This document shows positions 26,897-36,100 of a DNA stretch of 64,000 nt, piece after piece. The notes under the pieces were generated by a model. That model had not been told where the DNA came from. It ran no database searches and saw nothing but the letters and a program-made list of their open reading frames with translations. The DNA is from an uncultured Bacteroidota bacterium. GTDB lineage: Bacteria; Bacteroidota; Bacteroidia; Chitinophagales; Chitinophagaceae. The stretch's first letter is position 1, and the number at the start of each line of letters is the position of its first letter. Both the position numbers and the translations under genes were made by a program. The DNA is taken from contig CAIRYK010000069.1 in assembly GCA_903882805.1 (NCBI GenBank), positions 1-64,000 of the forward strand, in the 5' to 3' direction.

Positions 26897-28216
26897 TTAC
26901 CTCGCCATGGCAATTCTATATTTTTTACCTTTCATTTTTTCATTTTGTACTAGGTGTAGCAGATCTCTCACTCTATTTCGTTTCACCGCAGCAAACGAGA
27001 TATTGTCCTTCACATCAATCAAGCCTAATTCACTTTTATCAAGTTTACCAATTTTTGAAAAGAACCCTACTATGTCTACTTTGTTCAGTTTGTCTTTCTT
27101 ACCCCCGCTTACGTAAATGGTTACCCATTCTGGCACGGGGGGCAGATCGCAATCTGCAGGCAGGTCCAATTGTTCTATTGTACCAGGCAGGTACACCGGA
27201 GCATATTCTTCTTTGTGCAATAACAGGTAAGCTGTACCCGAAGCATTCATGCGTGCTGTACGACCATTTCGGTGAATAAACTCTTCTTCACTGCCCGGAA
27301 TGTGGTAATGAATGATGTGTTTTACATCAGGGATATCCAAGCCCCTTGCAGCCAAGTCTGTAGCTATAAGAAAGTTTACACTGCCATTTCTAAAGCGGGT
27401 TAGTGTCTGTTCGCGTTCCATCTGTTCCAGACCGCCGTGAAAAAAAGCATTAGGAATACCGCGTTCAGCAATTTGCTTACTGGCGCGTTCGGCAGCTTCG
27501 CGATGATTGCAGAAAACAATGGTAGATTCTGCACCTATGTAGCACAACAGATTGAAGAGCGTATTTACTTTGTCTTTCTCGTCAGATATAACAATTTTCA
27601 AATCCAGCGCATTACTATCAGTACCTATGCTCAAGTAGTCTACTATGGCTGGCGCCTTGACGCCTGTAAACTCAGGTATCTCGATAGCCGTAGTTGCTGA
27701 CACCAATATCTTTTTACGAACATTGGGGAGCTTACTTATAATAAATGACATTTCCTCTTCAAAACCCAAAGCAAGCGATTTGTCAAACTCATCGAGAATA
27801 AGCGTATTTACCATATCAACTGCAAAAGAGCCTCGAGTAATATGATCTTTTATACGACCGGGTGTACCTATTATCAGCGTGGGTTGTTCAGTAAGGTTAT
27901 TGATTTCAGTTTCCAGCAGGTGGCCGCCATACAAACTATTTACTTTGTAGCCTGTATTCATTTTCTTCCACACTTGTTCTATTTGCAGCGCCAGCTCGCG
28001 CGACGGCGTTAAAACAATACATTGGGGTCCCTTTACATTAGGCTTGAATATAGTAACAAGAGGAAGTAAGAAAGCAAGTGTTTTGCCAGAACCTGTTGGA
28101 GATAATAATAATACGTCTTTCTCGCGAGCTATTACCTGAAGTGCACTATTCTGCATTTCATTGAGCTCAGCTATACCTAATCTTGAAGTTATTTCGTCCA
28201 ACAGTTCCTTTTGCAT
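26897..28216 (-). CDS. DEAD-box RNA helicase, DbpA-like
   Basis: A 439-residue ATP-dependent RNA helicase. Motifs: Q motif region NEMQNSALQ, Walker A SPTGSGKT, PSRELA, motif II as DEFD instead of DEAD, SAT, and motif VI HRNGRTAR. The C-terminal 80 residues (from about 360; WVTIYVSGGKKDKLNKVD ... IGLIDV-like) match the DbpA RNA-binding domain, which targets 23S rRNA in ribosome assembly. The start at 28216 (MQKELL) is preferred over the in-frame 28252 start because a -7-like box lies between the two. Shares a 15-nt gap with the convergent oxygenase gene. Confidence 0.9.
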   Translation of the reverse strand: MQKELLDEITSRLGIAELNEMQNSALQVIAREKDVLLLSPTGSGKTLAFLLPLVTIFKPNVKGPQCIVLTPSRELALQIEQVWKKMNTGYKVNSLYGGHLLETEINNLTEQPTLIIGTPGRIKDHITRGSFAVDMVNTLILDEFDKSLALGFEEEMSFIISKLPNVRKKILVSATTAIEIPEFTGVKAPAIVDYLSIGTDSNALDLKIVISDEKDKVNTLFNLLCYIGAESTIVFCNHREAAERASKQIAERGIPNAFFHGGLEQMEREQTLTRFRNGSVNFLIATDLAARGLDIPDVKHIIHYHIPGSEEEFIHRNGRTARMNASGTAYLLLHKEEYAPVYLPGTIEQLDLPADCDLPPVPEWVTIYVSGGKKDKLNKVDIVGFFSKIGKLDKSELGLIDVKDNISFAAVKRNRVRDLLHLVQNEKMKGKKYRIAMAR

Positions 28217-28220
28217 GGTG

Positions 28221-28253
28221 TAAAGATAGGGCAGAACAGCGGGATGTGTCAAA
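28221..28253 (-). promoter_or_regulatory. Putative promoter of the helicase gene
   Basis: On the minus strand TTTG (28253-28250), a 21-nt spacer and TATCTTTA (28228-28221, one mismatch to TAnnTTTG), 4 nt before the ATG at 28216. Predicts an almost leaderless mRNA. Confidence 0.5.
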
Positions 28254-28331
28254 AAGCCTTATAAATGGCGTTTGCAAATGACATTTGGTTGTCGCTAATT
28301 TTCCTTTACTTATCCATAACCACCTTGGCGC

Positions 28332-28362
28332 TTTGATGGTTTGGGTTTTTAGGGTAGTTTTG
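28332..28362 (+). promoter_or_regulatory. Perfect Bacteroidota promoter
   Basis: TTTG (28332-28335), exactly 19 nt of spacer and TAGTTTTG (28355-28362): a complete match to the -33/-7 consensus. The start site would fall near 28368, about 40 nt before the ATG at 28411. Confidence 0.75.
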
Positions 28363-28410
28363 GCGGGTGTTTTCGATGTAGAAGATCTGGTAAAACAATA
28401 ATGTACTTTC

Positions 28411-30423
28411 ATGAATAGAAAAATACCTTTCAATATTGTTAGCTTATTGCTTATTTATGCGCTACTCGTGTTGCCACTGGTGTACACCCAGTCTATTACT
28501 GCAATGAATAGCGCAGAACTACTACTAAGCCTGGCAAGTTTTTACCTTTTGGGCGGCGCAATTTTATTACCCGTCGATTTAGGTAAGCACTTGTTGCCGA
28601 TATCGCATGCTGCATTATCTGTATTTCTCGGGGCGTTGTTGTTGTCGCTTTTGCTGTTTGTTATACCAAGCTCAACTGTGTTGTTTTCTGTTTTGCTAAT
28701 TGTTGCAGGCGTCGTTTTTTTCCTTTGCAAGGATAGGGTACAGATCACTGCCGGCGCTGGTGTGCCCACAATACTGGCATATGTTTTGGCGATACTCATC
28801 ATGTTATTGATTTCTACGGGCGACTTTACAAAACAGTTTACTGCAGAGCAAATAGCTACAAAATGCTATACTACCGATAGTTACTTTTTTACTTCTATAG
28901 TGGCTTCTATTCGCAATGGCAGCATATTCAGCGCTTCCTACGAAGTTGGCTCGCCAATTAACTATCAATTGCTTGGTTTTTTCATACCTGCACTTATCGC
29001 CAAACTACTGTCTATTACTTCGCATCAGGCATTATGGGGATTAACCTTACCGCTGTATAAGTTGTTGGCTATTTTGTTGTGGTACGAAGTGTTTTACTAT
29101 TTCCTTAGAGATAAAGTAACGCGGACCAACTATCTGTTTTTGTTTTTAGCTATAGTGTTTCCTGTTTTGCTGGCGCCGTTGCACCCTATGTATGTATTAA
29201 AAGGGGTAGTCAAGAACTTTGTTTTCAATGGTTTCGGGTACCTTACTCCCTCGGGCACCATTACTTATCCCATTAGCATTATTCTCTTGCTTTTCTGTTT
29301 GTTGCTGTTTGCAAAAAGTGATTGGAAAAGTAGAAAATTGACTGCCGATAAATTGTACTTCATGGTCGGGCTGTCGATTTTACTCATTGCGAAAATTCCT
29401 ATTTACGTAAGCTTCATGCTGTTTTTAGGTCCTATTTTGCTTAAACGGGTTTTGATAGACAAAGAGCATATTCTTAATTACCTCGGGTATTTCCTCGGTT
29501 CGCTGGTAATATCTGCTGTGGTATTCAAACTCACCATGGGACAGGAAGCAGGTGGGCGCAACTACTTCAAATTTGGGTATGTTACTAAGTTATTTGGCGA
29601 CCTTTACAATCGCAATTCCGACGGGTTTAAGAATAATCTTATCATATACGGGCTAATTTTGTTCACATACCTGGTATGGATGGGTATAAGAATTGTCGGT
29701 TTGGTAGCGCTGATAAAATCGAAAATACCTCTGTTGAATGAATTTTTTATTGGCGCTGTTATTTCGTTGATTGGCACAACCACGATGGCTTCCTTCATAA
29801 GAATGGAACTTGTGGGCAGTAAAGGGAATTTGTTGCTTGATGGCACTTTCAATGTCGATCAGTTTATAAGATCAAGTTTTTACATTATCACTATAGTTGG
29901 CTCATTAGGAATCCTTTACCTGCTTTTTGGCGCAATGTGGAAACCCAAAGTAGTAAAAGGCGTTTTTATAGCATCCGCTGTTTGGTGCACACTGTCTGTT
30001 GTATGCCTGATATATACTTGCAAACTTCTTATGCCAGATGATTGTAAAGAGATTGTCTGGTATAAAGAGAACACCCAAGAACTAAAAAATGGAAAATATA
30101 ACGATGGATTGATTATTGTTAATCCGGGACTGAACTACTATGGTATTATGATGGCCGCTTCGGACATTGGTAAATACTGGAGCGCAATGGATAGGCATGA
30201 AGGCAACTTAAACTCTACCAACCGCAATGAATACAGATGGCATTTGTATAAGCGAATTTTGGAACAACCTAATGAAACCGATTTAGCGCAAATTAAGAAT
30301 GAAGGGGTAAAGTATATTTTATCAACCCCCGAAGATTCTGCGCAGCTCAGAGCTCTGAGCGTTGCTTTCCCTCAACGGATTACAAAAGCGGGTAACACTG
30401 GGTGGATATATTTGGTGCATTAG
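28411..30423 (+). CDS. Large polytopic membrane protein, possible GT-C-type
   Basis: A 670-residue membrane protein with about twelve to fourteen hydrophobic helices from residue 8 to about 550, then a soluble C-terminal domain of about 120 residues ending in GNTGWIYLVH. The topology (many helices, periplasmic loops rich in Tyr/Asn/Ser after the first pair, soluble tail) resembles membrane glycosyltransferases of the GT-C fold that use lipid-linked sugars, but I see no defining motif. Residues around TDSYFFTSIVASI after the fourth helix could be the acidic first-loop motif. It stands alone between a perfect promoter and a terminator. Function is an inference with low certainty. Confidence 0.7.
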   Translation: MNRKIPFNIVSLLLIYALLVLPLVYTQSITAMNSAELLLSLASFYLLGGAILLPVDLGKHLLPISHAALSVFLGALLLSLLLFVIPSSTVLFSVLLIVAGVVFFLCKDRVQITAGAGVPTILAYVLAILIMLLISTGDFTKQFTAEQIATKCYTTDSYFFTSIVASIRNGSIFSASYEVGSPINYQLLGFFIPALIAKLLSITSHQALWGLTLPLYKLLAILLWYEVFYYFLRDKVTRTNYLFLFLAIVFPVLLAPLHPMYVLKGVVKNFVFNGFGYLTPSGTITYPISIILLLFCLLLFAKSDWKSRKLTADKLYFMVGLSILLIAKIPIYVSFMLFLGPILLKRVLIDKEHILNYLGYFLGSLVISAVVFKLTMGQEAGGRNYFKFGYVTKLFGDLYNRNSDGFKNNLIIYGLILFTYLVWMGIRIVGLVALIKSKIPLLNEFFIGAVISLIGTTTMASFIRMELVGSKGNLLLDGTFNVDQFIRSSFYIITIVGSLGILYLLFGAMWKPKVVKGVFIASAVWCTLSVVCLIYTCKLLMPDDCKEIVWYKENTQELKNGKYNDGLIIVNPGLNYYGIMMAASDIGKYWSAMDRHEGNLNSTNRNEYRWHLYKRILEQPNETDLAQIKNEGVKYILSTPEDSAQLRALSVAFPQRITKAGNTGWIYLVH

Positions 30424-30446
30424 AAAACCAAGATTGTAGAAAAAGC

Positions 30447-30485
30447 AAAGGGAGCAGAATTTTGAAAAATCTGCTCCCTTTTTAA
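30447..30485 (+). terminator. Bidirectional terminator
   Basis: A 12-bp stem (30447-30458 with 30470-30481), an 11-nt loop and T/A-rich flanks, placed between the convergent genes ending at 30423 and 30508. Confidence 0.9.
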
Positions 30486-30507
30486 ATAAATCGAGTCGTA
30501 AAACCTA

Positions 30508-31011
30508 TCAATTCACTCTGCTGGCCAGCCAGCTTTTGTTGAGCGGCACCAACCAATGCTCCATCAGTTCTTTCCTATTTAAAACAATATTGTTGAACAC
30601 TAGTGTTTCTTTATCAATAAATCCTTTATCGAGCGCATATTGTACTTGGTTGAATGGCAGCATCTCTGCTTTATCTTTCCTTAAAAAGGTAAGCATCATT
30701 CTATCGAAAAAGTTAACGTCGTATTGGCGTTCTATGCTTTTTATAACTCTTACAGAACTGTCTGTGCTACAGCCGCCAACCATAACTTCTGTTTCATCGG
30801 CAATAACCACTATAAACTGGCGAAACAACAGATGAGCCCAACCTTTAACAGGCGCACCATGCGATTGCCATTGGGTGTAAAACTGATACAACTGTTCATT
30901 TATTTCTTTTGCCTCTTTTTCTATAAATGCTCTGCTGCTCTGATAAACCCACACTCTTGCATTATCGGCAAAGTCGGAGGGTATTAATTTGTTCAATTCC
31001 TGATATTGCAT
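30508..31011 (-). CDS. Conserved hypothetical cytosolic protein
   Basis: A 167-residue soluble protein with no signal peptide or membrane segment. Notable stretches are GWAHLLFRQFIVVIADETEVMVGGCSTDSS and KGFIDKETLVFNN. It looks like a conserved Bacteroidota protein sometimes labelled as ABC transporter ATPase, but no Walker motif is present, so that label would be wrong. Function unknown. A -7 box lies 4 nt upstream of the ATG. Confidence 0.7.
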   Translation of the reverse strand: MQYQELNKLIPSDFADNARVWVYQSSRAFIEKEAKEINEQLYQFYTQWQSHGAPVKGWAHLLFRQFIVVIADETEVMVGGCSTDSSVRVIKSIERQYDVNFFDRMMLTFLRKDKAEMLPFNQVQYALDKGFIDKETLVFNNIVLNRKELMEHWLVPLNKSWLASRVN

Positions 31012-31015
31012 ATTG

Positions 31016-31023
31016 CAAAGATA
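31016..31023 (-). promoter_or_regulatory. Putative -7 box of the conserved hypothetical gene
   Basis: TATCTTTG on the minus strand, exact TAnnTTTG, 4 nt from the ATG at 31011; TTG at -33 is 22 nt further upstream. Suggests a leaderless mRNA. Confidence 0.5.
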
Positions 31024-31149
31024 CTGAGTAAGGCTATAAATACTTCAATCTACACCTGAACATTAGAAATTGTGGCCCATAAAATCAATTTTGGTTACAA
31101 TCCGTTACTATTTAACAATAGCATAAATTAGAAAAAACAGTGAAAAATT

Positions 31150-31185
31150 GCCGTTGGTAAAGTTTTTCGACCGTTAGTAAACTTT
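31150..31185. promoter_or_regulatory. Tandem direct repeat, LytTR-operator-like
   Basis: CCGTTgGTAAAgTTT at 31151-31165 and CCGTTaGTAAAcTTT at 31171-31185, two mismatches, exactly 20 nt apart (about two helix turns). The second copy with its preceding base, ACCGTTAGT, fits the published LytTR-type response regulator half-site pattern; the first differs only in its first base. The gap between half-sites (11 nt) is near the 12-13 nt usually quoted. Confidence 0.45.
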
Positions 31186-31299
31186 ATTTGGTGTGCTATC
31201 GGTATGCTTCTAATTTGCTTCACGTAAGGATTGGAATAATATTCTTCATACCAATTTCTGGCCCCTCTTAGACCTTCGACGTTTTATCCTCAAATCAAT

Positions 31300-31345
31300 A
31301 ATAATCCCAAAGTAAGCTCTTTGGGATTATTGATTTATCGTTTTC
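31300..31345 (+). terminator. Orphan terminator upstream of hutI
   Basis: A perfect 13-bp stem (31300-31312 with 31319-31331) with a 6-nt loop followed by T-rich sequence. It lies before the hutI -7 box and after no annotated plus-strand gene. Confidence 0.75.
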
Positions 31346-31353
31346 TTTGATTT

Positions 31354-31387
31354 TTTGACACCCAATTTGCATAATAAAGTATTTTTG
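31354..31387 (+). promoter_or_regulatory. Putative hutI promoter
   Basis: TTTG (31354-31357), a 22-nt spacer and TATTTTTG (31380-31387, exact -7 box). Only 5 nt separate the box from the hutI ATG, so transcription would start at or beside the start codon. Confidence 0.5.
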
Positions 31388-31392
31388 CTTTC

Positions 31393-32646
31393 ATGCGGCT
31401 GCTCATAACCAACATTGATCAATTACAACAGGTAGACCTAAGCTATTTAGAAACAGGAGTTATTACAACAAACAAGCCTATAAGCGGTCCTAAGCTATCA
31501 ACTATTCCTTCATTAAGCAATGCTTGGTTGCTGGTCGAAAACGCATTCATACACAGCTATGGCTCTATGAATGCGCTACCTGAAACAACAGCAGATAAGT
31601 GCATAGATGCAAGCGGAAAAATGGTTTTACCGGCATGGTGCGATAGCCATACACACCTAGTTTTCGCCGGCCCGAGGGATGGTGAGTTTGTAGATAGAAT
31701 TAAGGGATTGAGTTATGAAGAAATTGCGGCGCGCGGCGGTGGCATTTTGAATTCGGCCAAAAGGCTAAATGCAATGGATGAGCAGGCTTTGTACGAACAA
31801 AGTCTGGAAAGATTGCATAATGTAATGGCGCAAGGTACAGGCGCTATAGAAATTAAGAGCGGATACGGACTGTGTCTGGAGGGTGAGCTAAAGATGTTGA
31901 GGGTAATAAGGCGACTAAAAGAATCAGCGTCTATTCCAATAAAAGCAACATTCCTTGCAGCACATGCATATCCGTTAGCTTACAAAGACAACAAAGAAGG
32001 ATATATTTCCTCCATTATTAATGAAATGTTGCCAGTAGTGGCTGGAGAGGGACTCGCCGATTACATGGATGTGTTTTGTGAACAAGGGTTCTTTGACGTT
32101 CAGACTACCGAACGCCTACTTGAAGCAGGCTGGAAATATGGATTGAAACCCAAAATACATGCCAATCAGTTACACTACTCTGGTGGGGTACAGGTTGGGG
32201 TTAAGTGCAATGCACTCAGCGTTGATCATTTGGAATGTGTTGGAGATGCGGAAATAGGCGCTCTGTTGGGGAGTAACACAATGCCGGTTCTGTTGCCCGG
32301 GGCAGCATTTTTTTTGGGTATTCATTACCAACCAGCCCGCAAAATTATTGATGCTGGTTTGCCGGTGTGTCTCGCCAGCGATTATAATCCGGGTTCTTGC
32401 CCGTCGGGTAACATACCACTTCTATTGTCGATAGCTTGTACACAATTGAAAATGACGCCCGAAGAAGCAATAAATGCGGTGACCGTGAACGGCGCTATAG
32501 CCATGGAACTGGAGCAGATAGTTGGGTCTATTGCGCCTGGAAAACTTGCGAATTTAATAATTACGAAAAAAACACCTTCTCTTGCCTACATACCCTATAA
32601 TTACGGGAACAATCCAGTAGAACGGATGGTTATTAATGGGAAATAA
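31393..32646 (+). CDS. hutI: Imidazolonepropionase
   Basis: A 417-residue amidohydrolase that opens 4-imidazolone-5-propionate to N-formimidoyl-glutamate, the third step of histidine degradation. Metal ligands are seen in CDSHTHLVFAGPRDGEF, HAYPLAY and HANQLHYS, and the conserved Asp in SDYNPGSCPSG. The length and the SHTH...RDGEF motif are specific for HutI. The other hut genes are not in this window. The start is fixed by the N-terminal strand typical of the family (MRLLITNIDQL). The next 496 nt lead to the giant repeat gene and hold no other gene. Confidence 0.95.
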   Translation: MRLLITNIDQLQQVDLSYLETGVITTNKPISGPKLSTIPSLSNAWLLVENAFIHSYGSMNALPETTADKCIDASGKMVLPAWCDSHTHLVFAGPRDGEFVDRIKGLSYEEIAARGGGILNSAKRLNAMDEQALYEQSLERLHNVMAQGTGAIEIKSGYGLCLEGELKMLRVIRRLKESASIPIKATFLAAHAYPLAYKDNKEGYISSIINEMLPVVAGEGLADYMDVFCEQGFFDVQTTERLLEAGWKYGLKPKIHANQLHYSGGVQVGVKCNALSVDHLECVGDAEIGALLGSNTMPVLLPGAAFFLGIHYQPARKIIDAGLPVCLASDYNPGSCPSGNIPLLLSIACTQLKMTPEEAINAVTVNGAIAMELEQIVGSIAPGKLANLIITKKTPSLAYIPYNYGNNPVERMVINGK

Positions 32647-33142
32647 GGCGTCGATATAGTTCACAATGTGTTATTTATACGATCTGTATTCATTCTTGCC
32701 CGCAGTGGGTAAATATTTTTGTAACGTTTTCATTAATATGCATTTAACCAAAACTTGACGGCGAATTAGTTCTGCGCGAGCGATTATTGAAAGTGCAGTA
32801 ATCTTATTTATTGTGTTTATAGGATGAAATGTCATTGGCTATAAAATGGTGAATTGTTAGCAAAATTTGTAATAAACCGATTGTATTTTCTAAATTTCAT
32901 ATATACATTTCATTAAATGCCAATCCGGTGTAGACAATAAATTATCTCCTCTGTTTCTTTTTTATTTCTGAATAGCTTACCTTTGTTAACTTAATTTCGT
33001 TATCCATCTGTTAATATGATTTTCGTCATTATTAAAAACTTTGAAAACGATACCTTTACTTTTAATATTATTTAGGTTACAAGAGTCCTGGCATTTTTAC
33101 GGTTTTTTTTGCTTTTATTACAAATAAATAATTGGTTATTAC
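32647..33142 (+). other. 496-nt upstream region of the giant repeat gene
   Basis: A-T-rich non-coding stretch between hutI and the giant gene. The only clear signal is a promoter-like element at 32954-32985; nothing else (no tRNA, no sizable frame, no strong hairpin) was found. It leaves a leader of about 150 nt before the giant gene. Confidence 0.55.
32954..32985 (+). promoter_or_regulatory. Putative promoter of the giant repeat gene
   Basis: TTTC (32954-32957), a 20-nt spacer and TACCTTTG (32978-32985, exact -7 box). The start site would be near 32991, giving a leader of about 150 nt before the ATG at 33143. Confidence 0.5.
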
Positions 33143-36100
33143 ATGAAACAAAATCTACGATTTCTACCTCTATTTGCCACTATGATGACATTGGTTGCCG
33201 TGTTTTCTAGCAATCAAAAGTCGTTCGCGCAATCAGCGCCTTCATTTACGGGCGGATCATCGCAATCAATGAACGTCTGTCAATCGTCTACTGGTGTCAG
33301 CATTACAGCTCTTATGGCTGTCAACGACTCTGATATTGGCAATACAGAAACGTGGAGCATAGTTACCGCGCCAATTCGCGGTAGTTTGTCTGGTTTTCCT
33401 GCAACATCAACCTCAACGGGTAGCGTTATTTTACCTGGAGGGCTGACATATACTCCAACCTCAGGGTATGCAGGCTCCGACTATTTTATTATACAAATAA
33501 ATGACGGCACTACATCTACCAACACTGTCATAAACGTTAGTATCAGCGCACCTCCGCTGATAACTGGATCTACAAGTATTTGCGCTGGCGTTACACAAAG
33601 CCTCAGTAGCGGAAGCGGTGGGGGAGTATGGTCTAGCTCGAACACAGCCGTATTGTCTGTCGGTTCAGCATCTGGCGCTATTACCGGCGTAAGCGGCGGA
33701 ACAGCAATAATCACCTATCAAACATTCGCTGGCTGCTACGATACTGCATTAATAAGAGTTAACCCTACAGGGGTTATTACAGGTTCATCATCTGTATGCA
33801 TTGGTTCCACAGTCACCTTGTCTGATACATTAGCAGGCGGATCGTGGACAAGTAACAATAGTACAATAGCAAGTATCGGTTTGACAAGCGGTATTGTTAC
33901 AGGTAATGCAACAGGTTCTACTACTATTTCTTACACGCTTTCTTCTGGTTGTAGAGCTCTTTTCCCCATTTCAGTAGCTCCTATAGCAGCCATCTCGGGT
34001 TCAAGTTCGGTGTGCGAAAGTCAAACATTAACACTGACTAATTCCATATCCGGCGGAACATGGACAAGCTCCGACACTCGATATGCAACAGTCACAACAA
34101 CATCAGGAATAGTAACAGGCGTTTTAGCTGGAACAGTAAATATTACCTATACTATTGCTACTTCGGGTTGTTTTGCAGTAAAAACACTTACTGTAAATCC
34201 TTCGGCGGCAATTACAGGATCAACAACAATTTGCCAGGGCCAAACCACAACATTGTCAAATGTTAATACAGGCGGTTCTTGGTCGAGCAGCAATTCAGGT
34301 ATAGCGAGCATAGTCGCAACTTCTGGCGTTGTAACTGGCGTATCTGGTGGCAATGTTACCATTTCTTACGTATTAGGATCAGGGTGCCGTTCCACTTATA
34401 CAATGACAGCATATTCAGTCGGCGCAATTTCTGGTACTACTTCTATTTGTGCAGGATCTACCGCAACGCTTACTAATGGTATTACCGGCGGAGTTTGGTC
34501 CAGTTCAACTACAGGTGTAGCCACTATTGGCTCCAGTTCGGGAATTGTAACGGGAGTTAACGCTGGCACATCGATTATATCTTATACATACCCAAGCGGA
34601 TGCGCTGCTACTACTACTGTCACTATCAATAGTACCCCCACAATCTCCGGACCCGGAAGAGTGTGCATGGGGCAATCTGTTACGCTAACTCCATCTGTGA
34701 CCGGCGGTACATGGATAAGCGGCAATACTGGTCTTGCTACAATTGGTATCACATCAGGAATTGTAAGCGGCATTAGCGGCGGTGTGGTTGCTATTAGCTA
34801 TACCTATGGAGGAACTTGTAGGTCAATAGTGAGCCTTACAGTTGCTCCACTTGCTGCAATCAGCGGATCTTCAAATGTATGCGCAGGACAAACTACTACT
34901 TTCTCAAATATAGTAACTGGCGGTGTCTGGCGCAGTAGTGATTTAACTTATGCGTCTGTAGATACCGCAACCGGGGTTATCACAGGAGTGGCCGCGGGAA
35001 CAGCTACTATCACTTATACAACACCTGCTGGTTGCATTGTTTCGAAGACATTAAATATCAATCCTTCAGCAGTAATCACTGGTCTGTCGAATCTCTGTCA
35101 AGGTCAAACTTTGACAGTAACAAATACCTATACTGGCGGCACTTGGCAAAGCAGCAATGTGGCTGTAGCAACAGTTGGTATTACATCTGGACTTGTTACA
35201 GCCATAGCAAGCGGATCGGCAAATATTTCTTATACTAATAGTTATAGTTGTATTTCTACACAATCGCTTACTGTTACAGCGGTTTCACCAATAGCAGGCG
35301 CTACATCGGTATGTGTTGGGGCGTCGACTTATGTTACCAATTCTGTTACAGGCGGTACATGGGTTAGTTCTTCAACAGGCGTTGCCACAATTGGTTCTGC
35401 AACTGGTATAATAAATGGGGTTTCGGCTGGAACAACTACGCTCAGTTATTTGCTAAGTACTGGTTGCTATTCTACTGCAACTTTTACAGTCAATCCAATT
35501 TCTCCAATTACCGGACCAACATTACTATGTTCTGGTCAATCAATTACACTTAGCAATGCATCGCCAGGGGGGTATTGGTCGAGCAGCAACCCAACTTTCG
35601 CAACAGTAAACTCAACAACTGGTGTAGTAACCGGCATAGCAGGCGGAGAGGCATATATATCTTATACGTTAGGTTCTTGTTATGCTACAATATATGATAC
35701 AATATTATCGATACCTGCTATTTCAGGGCCTAATTTCGTTTGTACCGGTCAATCTACAACACTAACAAACGGACGAGGCGGCGGAGTATGGAGTAGCGGC
35801 AATACAGCCATTGCGACGGTAGGATCTATCACTGGTCAAGTTACCGGTGTAACAGCAGGAACTCTTACTATCACTTACAGTATTGGATCTGGTTGTATAA
35901 CTACCAAAACACTTACTTCAAATTTTATCGCTACAATAACAGGACCAACAACGATTTGTCTTTCTATACCTTCATTACTTTCCAATGCAGCTACAGGAGG
36001 CACATGGAGTAGCGGTAACACAACAATTGCTACAATTGATTCGTTGACGGGAGTCATCACAGGTATCACAAGTGGGTTTACTGTGATGACTTATTCGCTT

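Larger units (their letters stand above)
31012..31392 (+). other. Divergent intergenic region upstream of hutI
   Basis: 381 nt between a minus-strand gene and hutI. It contains a -7 box for each side, a 15-nt direct repeat (31151-31165 and 31171-31185), and a terminator-like hairpin at 31300-31331. No tRNA or open frame was seen. The hairpin inside a region of divergent genes suggests an untranslated RNA or an attenuated leader. Confidence 0.6.

Noticed and set aside
26897-28216. Helicase motif II DEFD taken as a loss of activity
   Set aside because: DExD variants keep ATPase function and all other helicase motifs are intact.
30508-31011. ABC transporter ATPase label for the conserved hypothetical
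   Set aside because: No Walker A, signature or Walker B motif is present and the protein is only 167 residues.
32647-33142. tRNA or riboswitch in the long leader of the giant gene
   Set aside because: No cloverleaf, T-arm consensus or stable hairpin could be found by eye.
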